From NCBI GenBank assembly GCA_002338445.1, contig DDII01000029.1, positions 1,042 through 65,041 of the forward strand: 64,000 bases of DNA, written 5' to 3'. The notes beneath the pieces are model-generated. The model searched no databases. It had not been told where the DNA came from and worked only from the letters and a program-made list of their open reading frames with translations. Each line of letters begins with the position of its first letter. Within the stretch, counting starts at the first letter, position 1. A program made the translations under genes and the position numbers. Source of the DNA: Cellvibrionales bacterium UBA1854 (GTDB taxonomy: Bacteria; Pseudomonadota; Gammaproteobacteria; Pseudomonadales; Porticoccaceae). Below, one piece after another: positions 54,532-63,979 of the stretch.

Positions 54532-57096
54532 TTAGGTCTCATCAGATCTTCCAACTAAATTTATTTCTTCCGCCTCAGCAATTCGCGCTAAACTAACCAA
54601 ACGCTCGTTCTGTTTCAAACGAATTACTCTCACGCCCTGCGTATTTCTTCCGACTACTGACACTTCTTCAGAGCGTGTTCTTACCATCGTTCCCTGATCT
54701 GAAATCAACATTATTTCATCCCCGGCGAATAATTGAGCGGCACCAACAAGTGGACCATTGCGGTCACTTGCCTGTATTGCAATCATGCCTTTTCCTCCTC
54801 GACTTTTGGTGGGAAACTCCGAACATTCAGTTCGTTTACCAAAGCCGTTATCACAGACTGTCAATAAATACCCGTTGTCCTCTGGAACCACCATTGATAT
54901 TACTTTACCTCTGTTTTTTAGACGCATACCTCTGACTCCCTTTGACACGCGACCCATTGACCGAACATCCGTGCTCTTGAAACGAACGGCTTTGCCTTCA
55001 CTGCTAAACAACATAATGTCGTTCCCGTCGTTGATGATAGCAGTTCCAACCAGCACATCTCCCGCAACAAGCTCAACTGCACGCAGTCCTGCTTTGCGTG
55101 GATTTGAGTAATGAGACAACTGCGTTTTCTTTACGGTTCCGTTAGCTGTCGCCATTATGACGTACTGGTCACTACTGTATCCATCTACCTGTAATATAGA
55201 GTTTATCCTTTCTCCATCATCCAAAGGAAGTAAATTTATTATCGGTCTGCCTCTCGAATTACGACCGGCCAAAGGTATCTGATACACCTTTAACCAATAA
55301 ACTTTTCCAGCATTTGTAAAGCATAAAATGGTGGCATGTGTGCTAGCTATTAATAAGTGTTCAATAAAGTCTGCATCTTTGACGGCGGTAGCAGATTTCC
55401 CCATCCCACCTCGTCTTTGTGATTGGTAATCAGAGAGGGGCTGTGTCTTAGCATATCCCCCATGAGAAATGGTGACCACCCGCTCTTCCTCAGCAATAAG
55501 ATCCTCAACAGTCAGATCGTGCTGTGATTCTACTATTTGAGTCCTCCTGGGATCTCTGAATTCCCTAGCGACACTCTCCAATTCATCCTTTATAACAGCC
55601 ATCAGTCTGTGAGTATCTGACAGAATGTTTTGGTACTCTGATATCTCATCAAATTTTAGCGTTGCTTCATCTAATATTTTCTGCTGCTCCAAACCTGTGA
55701 GTCGGTGTAATCTTAAATCAAGTATGTCTCGCGCTTGATTTGGGGATAAATAATATTCTCCATTTATTAAACCATATCCATCTTCATTCGAGAAGACAAC
55801 AGAGGGCTCAGCATCAACGCGCTCCAATAGCGATTCTACTGAGCCTGGATTCCATGCTCTACCAAGAAGCGCAGCCCTCGCTGCAGTCGGATTTTCGGCA
55901 TTTTTTATTACTGCTATTATTGGATCAATATTCATCAACGCGACTGCAAAACCCGTTAATGTGTGGGCTCGCGCACGTGCTTTCCTTAACAAAAAAATAC
56001 AACGCCTAGTAACTACTTCGCGCCTGTGGGAAATAAAAGCCTCAAGTAATTCTTTAAGATTTAAAATCTTCGGTTGACCATCCACTAATGCAACAATATT
56101 TATTCCAAATACAGTTTGTAGCTGAGTCTGTGCATATAAGTTATTAAGCACGACTTCGCCAATCTCTCCTCGCTTGATTTCGATAACGACTCGTAATCCA
56201 TCTTTGTCCGACTCGTCTCGCAATTCAGAAATTCCTTCAATCTTTTTTTCTTTCACCAATTCTGCGATTCGTTCAATCAAGCGTGCTTTGTTCAACTGAT
56301 ATGGAATTTCTGTGACAATAATAGTCTCTCGACCGCTTTTGTCATTAATCTCAACATGAGCTGACGCTCGCACGTATATCCGTCCTCTTCCCGTCTTATA
56401 CGCTTGAATAATGCCAGCTTTTCCATTGATAATGGCACCAGTTGGAAAATCTGGGCCGGGAATATATTGCATTAACTGATCAATGGTGATGTCACTGTTG
56501 TCAATCATAGCGAGACAACCTGAAATGATATCAATGAGATTGTGAGGAGGTATGTTAGTTGCCATACCCACAGCAATTCCAGACGAACCATTTACCAATA
56601 AGTTTGGAATACGAGTCGGCATAACTACCGGAATTGACTCGGATTCATCGTAATTAAGTTGATAATTAACTGTTTCTTTCTCTAAATCCTCGAGCAACGC
56701 ATGCGCTATCCTCGTCATTCGAATCTCGGTATACCTCATTGCGGCAGCGGAATCACCGTCGATTGAACCAAAATTTCCTTGTCCATCTACTAACATGTGT
56801 CGTAACGAAAATGGTTGTGCCATCCGAACAATAGTGTCGTAAACAGCACTGTCACCATGAGGATGATACTTACCAATAACATCACCGACGATTCGTGCAG
56901 ATTTTTTGTATGGCTTATTCCAGTCATTATTCAACTGGTGCATCGCAAAAAGAACTCGTCGATGCACCGGCTTTAAGCCATCTCTAACATCAGGTAATGC
57001 TCTTCCAACTATGACGCTCATAGCGTAATCAAGATAAGATTGTTTTAGTTCCTCTTCAATCTTGACGAGTACGATATCTTTTGCCAGATTACTCAT
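54532..57096 (-). CDS. gyrA: DNA gyrase subunit A
   Basis: Type IIA topoisomerase subunit introducing negative supercoils with GyrB. The protein has 854 residues. The active-site tyrosine is Tyr122 in AAMRYTE. The quinolone-determining region [14 protein letters not shown] has the wild-type Ser83 and Asp87. The C-terminal beta-pinwheel has the GyrA box, visible as [10 protein letters not shown] near residue 560. GGAG lies 5 bases before the ATG. It heads the minus-strand run gyrA-pheA-tyrA/aroA-cmk-rpsA-ihfB and is divergent from the mtaD-like gene across 228 bases in which mtnA of Pseudomonas is missing. Confidence 0.98.
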   Translation of the reverse strand: MSNLAKDIVLVKIEEELKQSYLDYAMSVIVGRALPDVRDGLKPVHRRVLFAMHQLNNDWNKPYKKSARIVGDVIGKYHPHGDSAVYDTIVRMAQPFSLRHMLVDGQGNFGSIDGDSAAAMRYTEIRMTRIAHALLEDLEKETVNYQLNYDESESIPVVMPTRIPNLLVNGSSGIAVGMATNIPPHNLIDIISGCLAMIDNSDITIDQLMQYIPGPDFPTGAIINGKAGIIQAYKTGRGRIYVRASAHVEINDKSGRETIIVTEIPYQLNKARLIERIAELVKEKKIEGISELRDESDKDGLRVVIEIKRGEIGEVVLNNLYAQTQLQTVFGINIVALVDGQPKILNLKELLEAFISHRREVVTRRCIFLLRKARARAHTLTGFAVALMNIDPIIAVIKNAENPTAARAALLGRAWNPGSVESLLERVDAEPSVVFSNEDGYGLINGEYYLSPNQARDILDLRLHRLTGLEQQKILDEATLKFDEISEYQNILSDTHRLMAVIKDELESVAREFRDPRRTQIVESQHDLTVEDLIAEEERVVTISHGGYAKTQPLSDYQSQRRGGMGKSATAVKDADFIEHLLIASTHATILCFTNAGKVYWLKVYQIPLAGRNSRGRPIINLLPLDDGERINSILQVDGYSSDQYVIMATANGTVKKTQLSHYSNPRKAGLRAVELVAGDVLVGTAIINDGNDIMLFSSEGKAVRFKSTDVRSMGRVSKGVRGMRLKNRGKVISMVVPEDNGYLLTVCDNGFGKRTECSEFPTKSRGGKGMIAIQASDRNGPLVGAAQLFAGDEIMLISDQGTMVRTRSEEVSVVGRNTQGVRVIRLKQNERLVSLARIAEAEEINLVGRSDET

Positions 57097-57324
57097 ATTT
57101 CTCCGTGCACATCTCAGACCTTGAGCAGATTTGCTACTTCAATTTTTTTTATAAAAACATTCGTCAAAATGACCGCTAATCTGTATATAATAATACCACA
57201 TTTCATGGCTTTGCGGCGTAATTATATTTGCGAGAGTTGGATAAGAAATTTCAGAAATTCCCCGTCAATCATAATAAAACAGTTGGATTCGGCGGGACTT
57301 AATACTTTGCGGTAAGAGACTTCA

Positions 57325-58644
57325 ATGTTTATTGATACATTACTAAACTGCAGGTGGGTAATACCAATCATCCCACAAAATTGTGTGTTTGAAAGGGTTT
57401 CGATTGCGATTCATAAAAAAAGGATAATTGCAATTTGCGAACAATCGGAGGCCTCACAAAGGTTCGAACCATCCGTCACCTATGCCCTAGACCGACACTT
57501 AGTTTTGCCTGGACTTATTAATAGCCACACTTACGCATCCTTAAATGTATTAGCAAAAATTATTTTTGAACAATCTAACCAAAGTTGGTTTCACAAGTTA
57601 CCTCAGGTTCTCACTAACTATTCCAGTAGCCCTGACTTGATAAGTGATGCAACACAAATTGCCGTCGCCGAGATGATAAAGACGGGCACAACATGCTTTG
57701 CAGACGTAGCTCTATTTTCAAATATTGCCGCAAATGTTGCCAGAGAATGTGGCATTAGGAGTCAAATTAGTTTCCCCTTGACTGAGACTTCAAAACTCAT
57801 CAATAAAAGCTGGGAAGCCCAAATAAATGTTGGCCTTCGGCTTTTTGATGACTATAAGAATAGTGAGCAAATAAGAGTAGCTTGCGCACCACAATCAATC
57901 TCGTCATTAGATAATAACAAGCTAACTGATCTTGCCACCTATGTTCATGAAATAGAACTTCCTTTGCAGATCTGCGCGCAGAATTGGTTAGAAGAAATTT
58001 CAGTTTCATTAAAAAAATTCAAGGCAAGACCATTAGAAAGATTAGCAGCATGCGGTCTGCTCACTCCGCAAAGTCAATTAATCCACATGACTCAGCTAAA
58101 ACAAAGTGACTTATTGCTCTTACAAGAGTTTAATAGTCATATAATTTACTGTCCTCGATTCAACCTCATAAGTGCCAGCGAATTTTATCCAGTTGGAAAA
58201 CTGAAAAAGATGGATATCAATGTGGCTCTTGGATCTGGTGGGTTCTCGCGAGACCTCTCCTTCGATTTACTGAACGATTTGCAATTCGCATCCTTTCTCA
58301 GCAGAGCTCTTGATCAAGATGATATGGCACTATCACCTCTTGAATCACTTCGCATGGCCACCTTAGATGGAGCAACGGCGTTAGGTTGGCAGGAGGAAAT
58401 TGGTACTCTTGAGGTCAACAAACTCGCTGATTTAATTGCGATTGAGATTAAATATAGTGATGAGCAAACTATAAACAACATCGCCGCTGGAGTAGTGTAT
58501 AAAAGTTACAATCATAAGATCACTCACAGTTTTGTGGGAGGACTGCCGCTGATGATAAATGGCAATCTTGAGACATTAAATGAAGAACTTTTACATCGCA
58601 AACGTAGAGATTGGGTCGCAAAGATGGTTCACGTTGACTATTAA
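57325..58644 (+). CDS. MtaD-like amidohydrolase with degenerate active site (probable pseudoenzyme)
   Basis: Homologue of the TRZ/ATZ-family methylthioadenosine/S-adenosylhomocysteine deaminase MtaD, which lies in this position (before ubiG) in Pseudomonas. The frame is intact at 439 residues with the family's flow: an N-terminal beta part, LPGLINSHTYASLN, AEMIKTGTTCFADV, LIHMTQLKQSDL, VALGSGGFS, SLRMATLDGATALG, KLADLIAI. The metal HxH is HTY (His68, Tyr70). The HxHxHE segment reads QICAQN (215-220), so the third ligand is Cys217 and the catalytic Glu is Asn220. The aspartate of GTDG is Gly305. Only His68 and His254 remain. Zinc-dependent deamination is therefore unlikely. It may be an early pseudogene or a protein with a non-catalytic role. 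The start ATG follows AAGAG. It is probably co-transcribed with ubiG. Confidence 0.85.
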   Translation: MFIDTLLNCRWVIPIIPQNCVFERVSIAIHKKRIIAICEQSEASQRFEPSVTYALDRHLVLPGLINSHTYASLNVLAKIIFEQSNQSWFHKLPQVLTNYSSSPDLISDATQIAVAEMIKTGTTCFADVALFSNIAANVARECGIRSQISFPLTETSKLINKSWEAQINVGLRLFDDYKNSEQIRVACAPQSISSLDNNKLTDLATYVHEIELPLQICAQNWLEEISVSLKKFKARPLERLAACGLLTPQSQLIHMTQLKQSDLLLLQEFNSHIIYCPRFNLISASEFYPVGKLKKMDINVALGSGGFSRDLSFDLLNDLQFASFLSRALDQDDMALSPLESLRMATLDGATALGWQEEIGTLEVNKLADLIAIEIKYSDEQTINNIAAGVVYKSYNHKITHSFVGGLPLMINGNLETLNEELLHRKRRDWVAKMVHVDY

Positions 58645-58674
58645 TAAAACTTTGGTTTACAGCTTGGGAGATCT

Positions 58675-59376
58675 ATGAATAACATCGCTTTATCCGAAGT
58701 AAACAAGTTTAACTCCACTGCACGTGTTTGGTGGGATTATAACGGAGATTATAAGACCCTGCATAAAATCAATCCACTTCGTGCAAACTGGATTGACCAA
58801 AACTCTCCCGTAGCAGGCTGTCGCGTTTTGGATGTGGGGTGCGGAGGAGGAATCCTGTCAGAGGCTCTTGCCAGACGTGGTGGTCACGTCACTGGAATTG
58901 ATATTGCTGCAAACGCCTTGGATACTGCTAAGAGACATAGCCTTGAATCGGGGCTAAAAATAAATTATGAGCTCTCAACAGCAGAAAACTTCGCTTCCAA
59001 TTGCTCTGAAAGATTCGAGATTATAACATGCTTAGAGGTTCTGGAACATGTCCCAGAGCCGGATTTAGTAGTTGGAGCTTGCGCGACACTACTAAAATCT
59101 GGTGGTAGCGTATATTTCTCCACAATTAACAGAAATTTAAAGTCGGCGTTGTTTGCCATCTTAGGCGCCGAATACCTTTTGCGTTTACTCCCCATCGGAA
59201 CTCACCAACATAAGAAATTTATTCGACCATCGGAGCTGGCTAGTTGGGCTAGAGGATATGAACTAAAAATAGAGGATATGACTGGATTATCCTTCAATCC
59301 TTTCACAAAAAACTTCCGTCTTGAATCAAGTCAAGTCGATGTTAATTACATGATTCAAGCGAAAAAACGAACCTAA
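58675..59376 (+). CDS. ubiG: Ubiquinone biosynthesis O-methyltransferase
   Basis: SAM-dependent methyltransferase performing both O-methylations of ubiquinone synthesis. The protein has 233 residues (E. coli 240). Motif I is VLDVGCGGGILSEALARRG, motif II contains FEIITCLEVLEHVPEP, and the family LRLLPIGTHQHKKFIRPSE and DMTGLSFNP segments are present. GGGAG lies 6 bases before the ATG. It follows the mtaD-like gene by 30 bases and precedes the phosphatase by 24. Confidence 0.97.
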   Translation: MNNIALSEVNKFNSTARVWWDYNGDYKTLHKINPLRANWIDQNSPVAGCRVLDVGCGGGILSEALARRGGHVTGIDIAANALDTAKRHSLESGLKINYELSTAENFASNCSERFEIITCLEVLEHVPEPDLVVGACATLLKSGGSVYFSTINRNLKSALFAILGAEYLLRLLPIGTHQHKKFIRPSELASWARGYELKIEDMTGLSFNPFTKNFRLESSQVDVNYMIQAKKRT

Positions 59377-59400
59377 CAAACCTCTTTAATAGGAAGTAAA

Positions 59401-60072
59401 ATGATCGCTTTTAGTGGCCTGCTCTTCGATTTAGATGGAACACTCCTTGATACAGCTCCTGACTTTGTGACGTCTGTAAACTCCCTTTTAGGTAGGTATG
59501 AACGTTCCCATCTTGATTTTGAGCTTATTCGAAACCGAGTAAGTGAGGGGTCGGCCAGTTTACTTGAACTTGCGTTTAACGTTACACCCATCGACCTAAA
59601 CTTCGACACCTTGCAAAACGAATTGTTGACTCTTTACCTTAAACATCTTGGAGACAAGACTAAAATTTTCCCACACATAAACCAAATACTAACTGAGTGC
59701 GACCAGCGGGCGTTACCATGGGGCGTTGTTACAAATAAACCTTGGATGTATACAGAACTTTTACTGAAGAAATTAAATCTAATTAATCGTGCGCGCTGCA
59801 TAATATGCCCTGATCATGTTAAAAATCCTAAGCCACACCCAGAGTCACTTCAACTTGGCAGTATGCATCTCAATGTAAAAATTGATGAGTGTATATATAT
59901 AGGTGATCATTCACGAGACATATTGGCTGCCAAAAATGCTGAAATGCGTTCGATTTTGGCTGCTTGGGGATACATAAACAAACATGAGGATATCTCTTGT
60001 TGGAATGCTGATTGGATTGCGCTCACCCCAAAAGAACTCTTCAACCTTCTTTTTAAAGAGCTAGAATTTTGA
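59401..60072 (+). CDS. mupP: HAD phosphatase, MupP/Gph type
   Basis: HAD-superfamily hydrolase of 223 residues. Nucleophile Asp is in LLFDLDGTLLDTAPDF, motif II in VVTNKP, and motif IV in IYIGDHSRDILAAKNAEM. In Pseudomonas the gene between ubiG and yciK is MupP, N-acetylmuramic acid 6-phosphate phosphatase of the cell-wall recycling route; in other bacteria the closest annotated relative is phosphoglycolate phosphatase Gph. Position and the GDHSRD motif favour MupP, but no anmK/amgK/murU genes are in the window to support it. Its stop overlaps the start of yciK (TTGA). Confidence 0.85.
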   Translation: MIAFSGLLFDLDGTLLDTAPDFVTSVNSLLGRYERSHLDFELIRNRVSEGSASLLELAFNVTPIDLNFDTLQNELLTLYLKHLGDKTKIFPHINQILTECDQRALPWGVVTNKPWMYTELLLKKLNLINRARCIICPDHVKNPKPHPESLQLGSMHLNVKIDECIYIGDHSRDILAAKNAEMRSILAAWGYINKHEDISCWNADWIALTPKELFNLLFKELEF

Positions 60073-60830
60073 AAAAGTTCTCAGTCTCCTCATATGCAGC
60101 AGCGAGTGATTTATTAAGTGGACGCATTATTTTGATAACTGGTGCAGGTGACGGCATCGGCAGAGCTGTAGCAATCGCAGTTGCTCGGTATGGCGCAACT
60201 GCAGTACTCACGGGTCGAAATATTAATTCCCTTGAGACCACATACGACAAAGTAGTGGGCGAAACGGGCTCAGAGGCGGTAATTTGCCCCCTTGATTTGG
60301 AGCACGCAAAAGACTCTGATTACTTAGAATTAAAAAATCGAATTGAGGTCGAATTCGGAACTTTGGATGGATTAGTTAATAACGCAGCGATTTTGGGAGA
60401 TAGAATGCCGCTCAACCAATATAAGTCAGAACTATGGGAGAAAGTACTTCGGACCAATTTAACCGCTCAGTTTCAGCTCACCCGCTCACTGATGCCTCTC
60501 CTGGAACAATCTACTCATGGCGGATCTATCATCTTTACCACCTCTGGAGCGGGGCAATCGAGCCGGGCATTCTGGGGTGCATACGCAGTTTCAAAGTGCG
60601 CAGTAGAAGGACTTATGCGAGGCTGGGCCGCAGAACAAGAAAATTTGGGGGAGCTCAGGATTAATGCAATTAATCCCGGAGCTACGCGCACGGCAATGCG
60701 TGCAAAAGCTTATCCGGCAGAAAATCCAAGTGACTTGAAAACCGCCGATCAAATTATTTGGGCATACCTTTATTTACTTGGTAATGACAGTCTTGGCGTG
60801 AATGGAAAAACAATTCACGCCCAACAGTGA
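60069..60830 (+). CDS. yciK: YciK family SDR oxidoreductase
   Basis: Short-chain dehydrogenase of 253 residues and unknown substrate. TGAGDGIGRA is the cofactor loop, NNAA is at about 100, and the catalytic serine and YAVSK motif (Tyr/Lys) follow in FTTSGAGQ and GAYAVSKCA. The start is TTG 60069, overlapping the phosphatase stop as TTGA, with GAG about 8 bases upstream; no ATG precedes the Rossmann loop, so this non-ATG start is well supported. The C-terminus GVNGKTIHAQQ resembles the YciK ending. It is the last gene of the mtaD-like/ubiG/mupP/yciK run. Confidence 0.92.
   Translation: MKKFSVSSYAAASDLLSGRIILITGAGDGIGRAVAIAVARYGATAVLTGRNINSLETTYDKVVGETGSEAVICPLDLEHAKDSDYLELKNRIEVEFGTLDGLVNNAAILGDRMPLNQYKSELWEKVLRTNLTAQFQLTRSLMPLLEQSTHGGSIIFTTSGAGQSSRAFWGAYAVSKCAVEGLMRGWAAEQENLGELRINAINPGATRTAMRAKAYPAENPSDLKTADQIIWAYLYLLGNDSLGVNGKTIHAQQ
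60795..60821 (+). repeat. Perfect hairpin inside the 3' end of yciK
   Basis: GGCGTGAAT (60795-60803) and ATTCACGCC (60813-60821) form a perfect 9-base stem with a 9-base A-rich loop, ending 6 bases before the stop codon. No U-run follows. It could stabilise the mRNA 3' end. Confidence 0.45.
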
Positions 60831-60841
60831 AATAAGTTGCT

Positions 60842-60864
60842 AGAAATCTCTCTCAGATTCTTTT
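60842..60864 (+). terminator. Possible intrinsic terminator after yciK
   Basis: AGA(A)ATCT and AGATTCT form a 7-base stem with one bulged A and a CTCTC loop, followed by TTTT. It lies 11 bases after the yciK stop, in the short gap before the convergent rluB. The stem is AT-rich, so efficiency may be low. Confidence 0.4.
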
Positions 60865-60883
60865 AAGGCAGCTCCGGGAGTGT

Positions 60884-61768
60884 TTAGGAGTATTCTTTCC
60901 TACTCTTAACGAGGTTTTTTTGTCTTGGATGAATGTTAGTGTTCCCTCTCGCTCGTAATTTTTTTTCATTGCGCCGACGCATATCTCTATCAATTTCCTT
61001 TTCCGAACAGTGAACGGCGTCAAGCTGGACGACATCTAACAAAGATCTAGTTTGCAATTCGTCCAAGTAAATGAATTCGCCTCTTCGGACAATAGAGGGA
61101 AGTTCGATTGGTCCAAAACTTATACGCTTCAGACGATTAACTTCAATACCTTGCGATTCCCACAGGCGTCGCACTTCTCGGTTTCGACCCTCTGAAATCG
61201 TGACACGATACCATTTGTTAGATGAAATTGGTTTATAATCTGAGCGCGGATGAAAATTCGGTTTTACGGTGTCAAATCTACCAAAACCATCATTCAAGAC
61301 AACGCCTTCAGTTAAACGGTTTATGATTGACAAGTTAACAGCGCCGTAAACTCTTACTAAATATTGTCGAGAAATTCCATATCGAGGGTGCATAAGGCGA
61401 TTGGCTAGCTCTCCATTATTAGTGAACAGAAGTAAGCCACTAGTATTGATATCTAAGCGACCCACAGATATCCAACGCCCTCTGGGAAGACGGGGTAATT
61501 GCTCATATACTGTCGTACGCCCTTTTTCATCAACAGTAGTGCATATTTCTCCCTCCGGTTTGTTATACATCAAAACTCTTGGGTACCCTTGATGAATGTA
61601 TGGTACCACTTTCCCATCCAGAATAATTTTGTCCGAAGAACCTACTCGGTCGCCTATCTTAGAAATATTACCGTTCACAGATACTCTTCCCTCGGCGATC
61701 CAACGCTCCGCCTCCCGGCGAGAACCTAGACCCGCCGCAGCGAGTACTTTGTGAATTTTTTCAGACAT
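60884..61768 (-). CDS. rluB: 23S rRNA pseudouridine synthase RluB
   Basis: Isomerises U2605 of 23S rRNA. The protein has 294 residues. An N-terminal S4 domain (KIHKVLAAAGLGSRREAERWI) is followed by the RsuA/RluB catalytic domain with Asp in GRLDINTSGLLLFTNNGELANRLMHP. EGRNREVRRLWES is the family's C-terminal signature, and a basic tail ends the protein. RluB, RluE, RluF and RsuA are close relatives; the length, basic tail and scpB neighbour favour RluB. It follows scpA-scpB on the same strand after 74 bases. Confidence 0.94.
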   Translation of the reverse strand: MSEKIHKVLAAAGLGSRREAERWIAEGRVSVNGNISKIGDRVGSSDKIILDGKVVPYIHQGYPRVLMYNKPEGEICTTVDEKGRTTVYEQLPRLPRGRWISVGRLDINTSGLLLFTNNGELANRLMHPRYGISRQYLVRVYGAVNLSIINRLTEGVVLNDGFGRFDTVKPNFHPRSDYKPISSNKWYRVTISEGRNREVRRLWESQGIEVNRLKRISFGPIELPSIVRRGEFIYLDELQTRSLLDVVQLDAVHCSEKEIDRDMRRRNEKKLRARGNTNIHPRQKNLVKSRKEYS

Positions 61769-61842
61769 TAATTTATCCGATTAATTAAATATTGACAGGA
61801 ATACTGATGAAAACTGGTGTATCCTAAAGAGACTTTCAGGTT

Positions 61843-62436
61843 CTAGTTCTCTGTAATTTCACTGCTTGCGCTTTCTAATACACCCAGAGTTGGTTGGTGC
61901 ACATTAGCCTCCATATTTTCGCCAACTTTCAATTCTGGCAACTGTCCAAGATCACTCAAATTAAAATAATTTAAAAACTCTTTTGTGGTCGCATAAAGCG
62001 CCGGCTTACCCGGAACATCACGATGTCCCACAATTTTTATCCACCCCCGTTCCAGCAAAGTTCTTATCATATCTGAACTTACTGCTACCCCTCGCACCAA
62101 CTCAATATCTCCTCGAGTTAGCGGTTGTCGGTAAGCAATAAGTGCAAGAGTTTCGAGCATAGCATTAGAGTACCGCTTCGGCTTTTCTTCCCAAAGTCGA
62201 TGCATCCAACTCGCTAATTTCTCTCTAATTTGAAACCTAAAACCACTAGCTACTTCCACCAATTCATAACCGCGATCTCGGCAATCTAACTGAATATCCT
62301 CCACAGTTGCCAGTATTTGATCTCTCGCTGGTCTTTCCGAATCGGAAAATAAATTTTCTAATTCTGCGATGGTTAAGGGCGTTGGAGACAAAAGTAAAGC
62401 ACCCTCAATAATTTGACGCAACAACAGCGATTTCAT
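61843..62436 (-). CDS. scpB: Segregation and condensation protein B
   Basis: Winged-helix kleisin-interacting subunit that dimerises and binds ScpA in the SMC-ScpAB condensin complex. The protein has 197 residues. IIEGALLLSPTPLTIAELENLF starts the first winged helix, and LETLALIAYRQPLTRGDIELVRGV with GRPALYATTKEFL-like GKPALYATTKEFLNYF marks the second. The ATG overlaps the scpA stop by 4 bases. smc itself is not in the window. Confidence 0.96.
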   Translation of the reverse strand: MKSLLLRQIIEGALLLSPTPLTIAELENLFSDSERPARDQILATVEDIQLDCRDRGYELVEVASGFRFQIREKLASWMHRLWEEKPKRYSNAMLETLALIAYRQPLTRGDIELVRGVAVSSDMIRTLLERGWIKIVGHRDVPGKPALYATTKEFLNYFNLSDLGQLPELKVGENMEANVHQPTLGVLESASSEITEN

Positions 62437-63260
62437 AACTCTTGCGCCCTAACATAGATCATCCCAAAAGAATCGGTTTGAACGATGTCAACCAACCTTT
62501 CTTTCATCAATTCCATAACGGCCAAAAATGTGACAATTACCCCTAACTTTCCCTCTATGGGGTCAAATAAACTGCCAAAAGTAACAAACGTTTGCTTGTT
62601 TAAGCGACTTAAAATGTCCGCCATACGCTCGCGAGTAGAGATAATTTCCTCTGAAATTTCATGATGCTGCGACAAACGAGAACGTTCATCCACCGATTCC
62701 AAAGCCTTTTTTATGTCTTGCAAAGTAACAGTTGGTCGGAGGATAACGGGATCAGGGCCACTAAGTTCTGCTCGAGCAAGAAAAATATCGCGGTCAAGTC
62801 GAGTTAGCTTATCTATGTTCTTAGCTGCATTTTTAAATACCTCATATTCTTGAAGCCTGCGAATCAATTCCGCACGGGGATCCATTGCCTCTTCAATCAC
62901 TTCAGAGACGCGGGGAAGTAGCATTTGCGATTTAATTTCCGTTAACATAGCAGCCATAACTAAATAGTCCGACGCTAACTCAAACTTTAGATCTTGCATA
63001 ATGCTAATATAGTCAGTGTACTGCCGAGTAATCTCAGACACGTTAATATCCAGGATATCCAAATTCTGTCGTTTTATTAAATATAGCAGCAAATCTAGAG
63101 GGCCCTCAAACGCCTCAAGGATTACCTCCAAAGCATCTGGGGGGATATAAAGGTCATCAGGAAATACCGACAGCTTTTGCCCTTGCACTACCGCGAAAGG
63201 CATCTCCACTTGCCGTGGAAAAGCATTTTTTTGATTATTTTTGGGAGATATGGGGGGCAA
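62433..63260 (-). CDS. scpA: Segregation and condensation protein A
   Basis: Kleisin subunit bridging the SMC heads. The protein has 275 residues. ILEAFEGPLDLLLYLIKRQNLDILDINVSEITRQY is the family's N-terminal signature (given here only as a landmark: EGPLDLLL and the QNLDILDI stretch). A helical middle and a C-terminal winged helix follow. The start TTG 63260 lies 5 bases after AAGGA and is preferred; the later ATG at 63203 has GGAG directly against it. About 45 residues precede the conserved domain. It overlaps scpB by 4 bases. Confidence 0.95.
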   Translation of the reverse strand: MPPISPKNNQKNAFPRQVEMPFAVVQGQKLSVFPDDLYIPPDALEVILEAFEGPLDLLLYLIKRQNLDILDINVSEITRQYTDYISIMQDLKFELASDYLVMAAMLTEIKSQMLLPRVSEVIEEAMDPRAELIRRLQEYEVFKNAAKNIDKLTRLDRDIFLARAELSGPDPVILRPTVTLQDIKKALESVDERSRLSQHHEISEEIISTRERMADILSRLNKQTFVTFGSLFDPIEGKLGVIVTFLAVMELMKERLVDIVQTDSFGMIYVRAQEL

Positions 63261-63358
63261 AGAAATCCTTTTTTTTCAAAATTTTCTAATAGCTAAATTT
63301 TGGTTCAACAACCGGTATTGCATCACAAGTTAAGCAATCTCTAGAGACTGAGTTAAGC

Positions 63359-63979
63359 TTACATTATTGAGGCCAAATCGCCTAATCCCGCGCGCACAAG
63401 TTTCGGCACCTCTCCGGTTAAATCAACCACTGATGTAGACTCAACACCACAATATCCTCCATCAACGATGCCATCAACAATGCTCTCAAAGCGTTGTCTA
63501 ATTTCGTCAGGGTCAGCTACGCCATATGGATCATTCTGTATCGCTAAGGTGAGGCTCATTAAAGGCTCGCCAAGAGCGGTCAACAATGCTAGAACAATAT
63601 TATTTTGTGGTATTCTAATCCCCACCACTTTTCTTTTGGGATGAAACAATCGATTAGGTAAAGAGGAGGAGGCTGGCAATAAAAAAGTGAATGGCCCAGG
63701 GGTCTTTGCCCTCAAAATACGATAATTACTGTCACTAACTTTGGCAAACTTTGCAACTTCAGAGAGATCTCGACATAAAAGCGAGAAATCTTGATCTCTT
63801 CCAATCCCACGGATAACGCGAATCCGATCAACAGCACGCTTCTCGCCAATCTTACATCCGATCGCATAAACAGAATCAGTCGGATAAATAATTACTCCAC
63901 CTGAATTAAGTATATCCGTGATTTTCTGGATCAAACGAATTTGTGGGTTTTTAGGATGAATTGTTAAAAACAAACTCAT
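63359..63979 (-). CDS. yciO: YciO/TsaC family L-threonylcarbamoyladenylate synthase-like protein
   Basis: YrdC-domain protein of 206 residues. The domain begins GGVIIYPTDSVYAIGC with the nucleotide and RNA-binding basic residues, then the LLCRDLSEVAKFA and TPGPFTFLLPAS blocks, and ends GVESTSVVDLTGEVPKLVRAG. Members make threonylcarbamoyl-AMP for tRNA t6A37 synthesis (TsaC), or are the YciO paralogue, whose role is less clear. Length, the PKRKVVGIRIP segment and location beside scpA fit YciO. It is the first gene of a run with scpA, scpB and rluB; the upstream part of the run lies outside the window. Confidence 0.92.
   Translation of the reverse strand: MSLFLTIHPKNPQIRLIQKITDILNSGGVIIYPTDSVYAIGCKIGEKRAVDRIRVIRGIGRDQDFSLLCRDLSEVAKFAKVSDSNYRILRAKTPGPFTFLLPASSSLPNRLFHPKRKVVGIRIPQNNIVLALLTALGEPLMSLTLAIQNDPYGVADPDEIRQRFESIVDGIVDGGYCGVESTSVVDLTGEVPKLVRAGLGDLASIM

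Noticed and set aside
57097..57324. Open frame of 64 codons on the + strand in the gyrA-mtaD gap.
   Set aside because: It has no ribosome site, AT-rich codon content and no family resemblance; it most likely reflects the gyrA promoter region.
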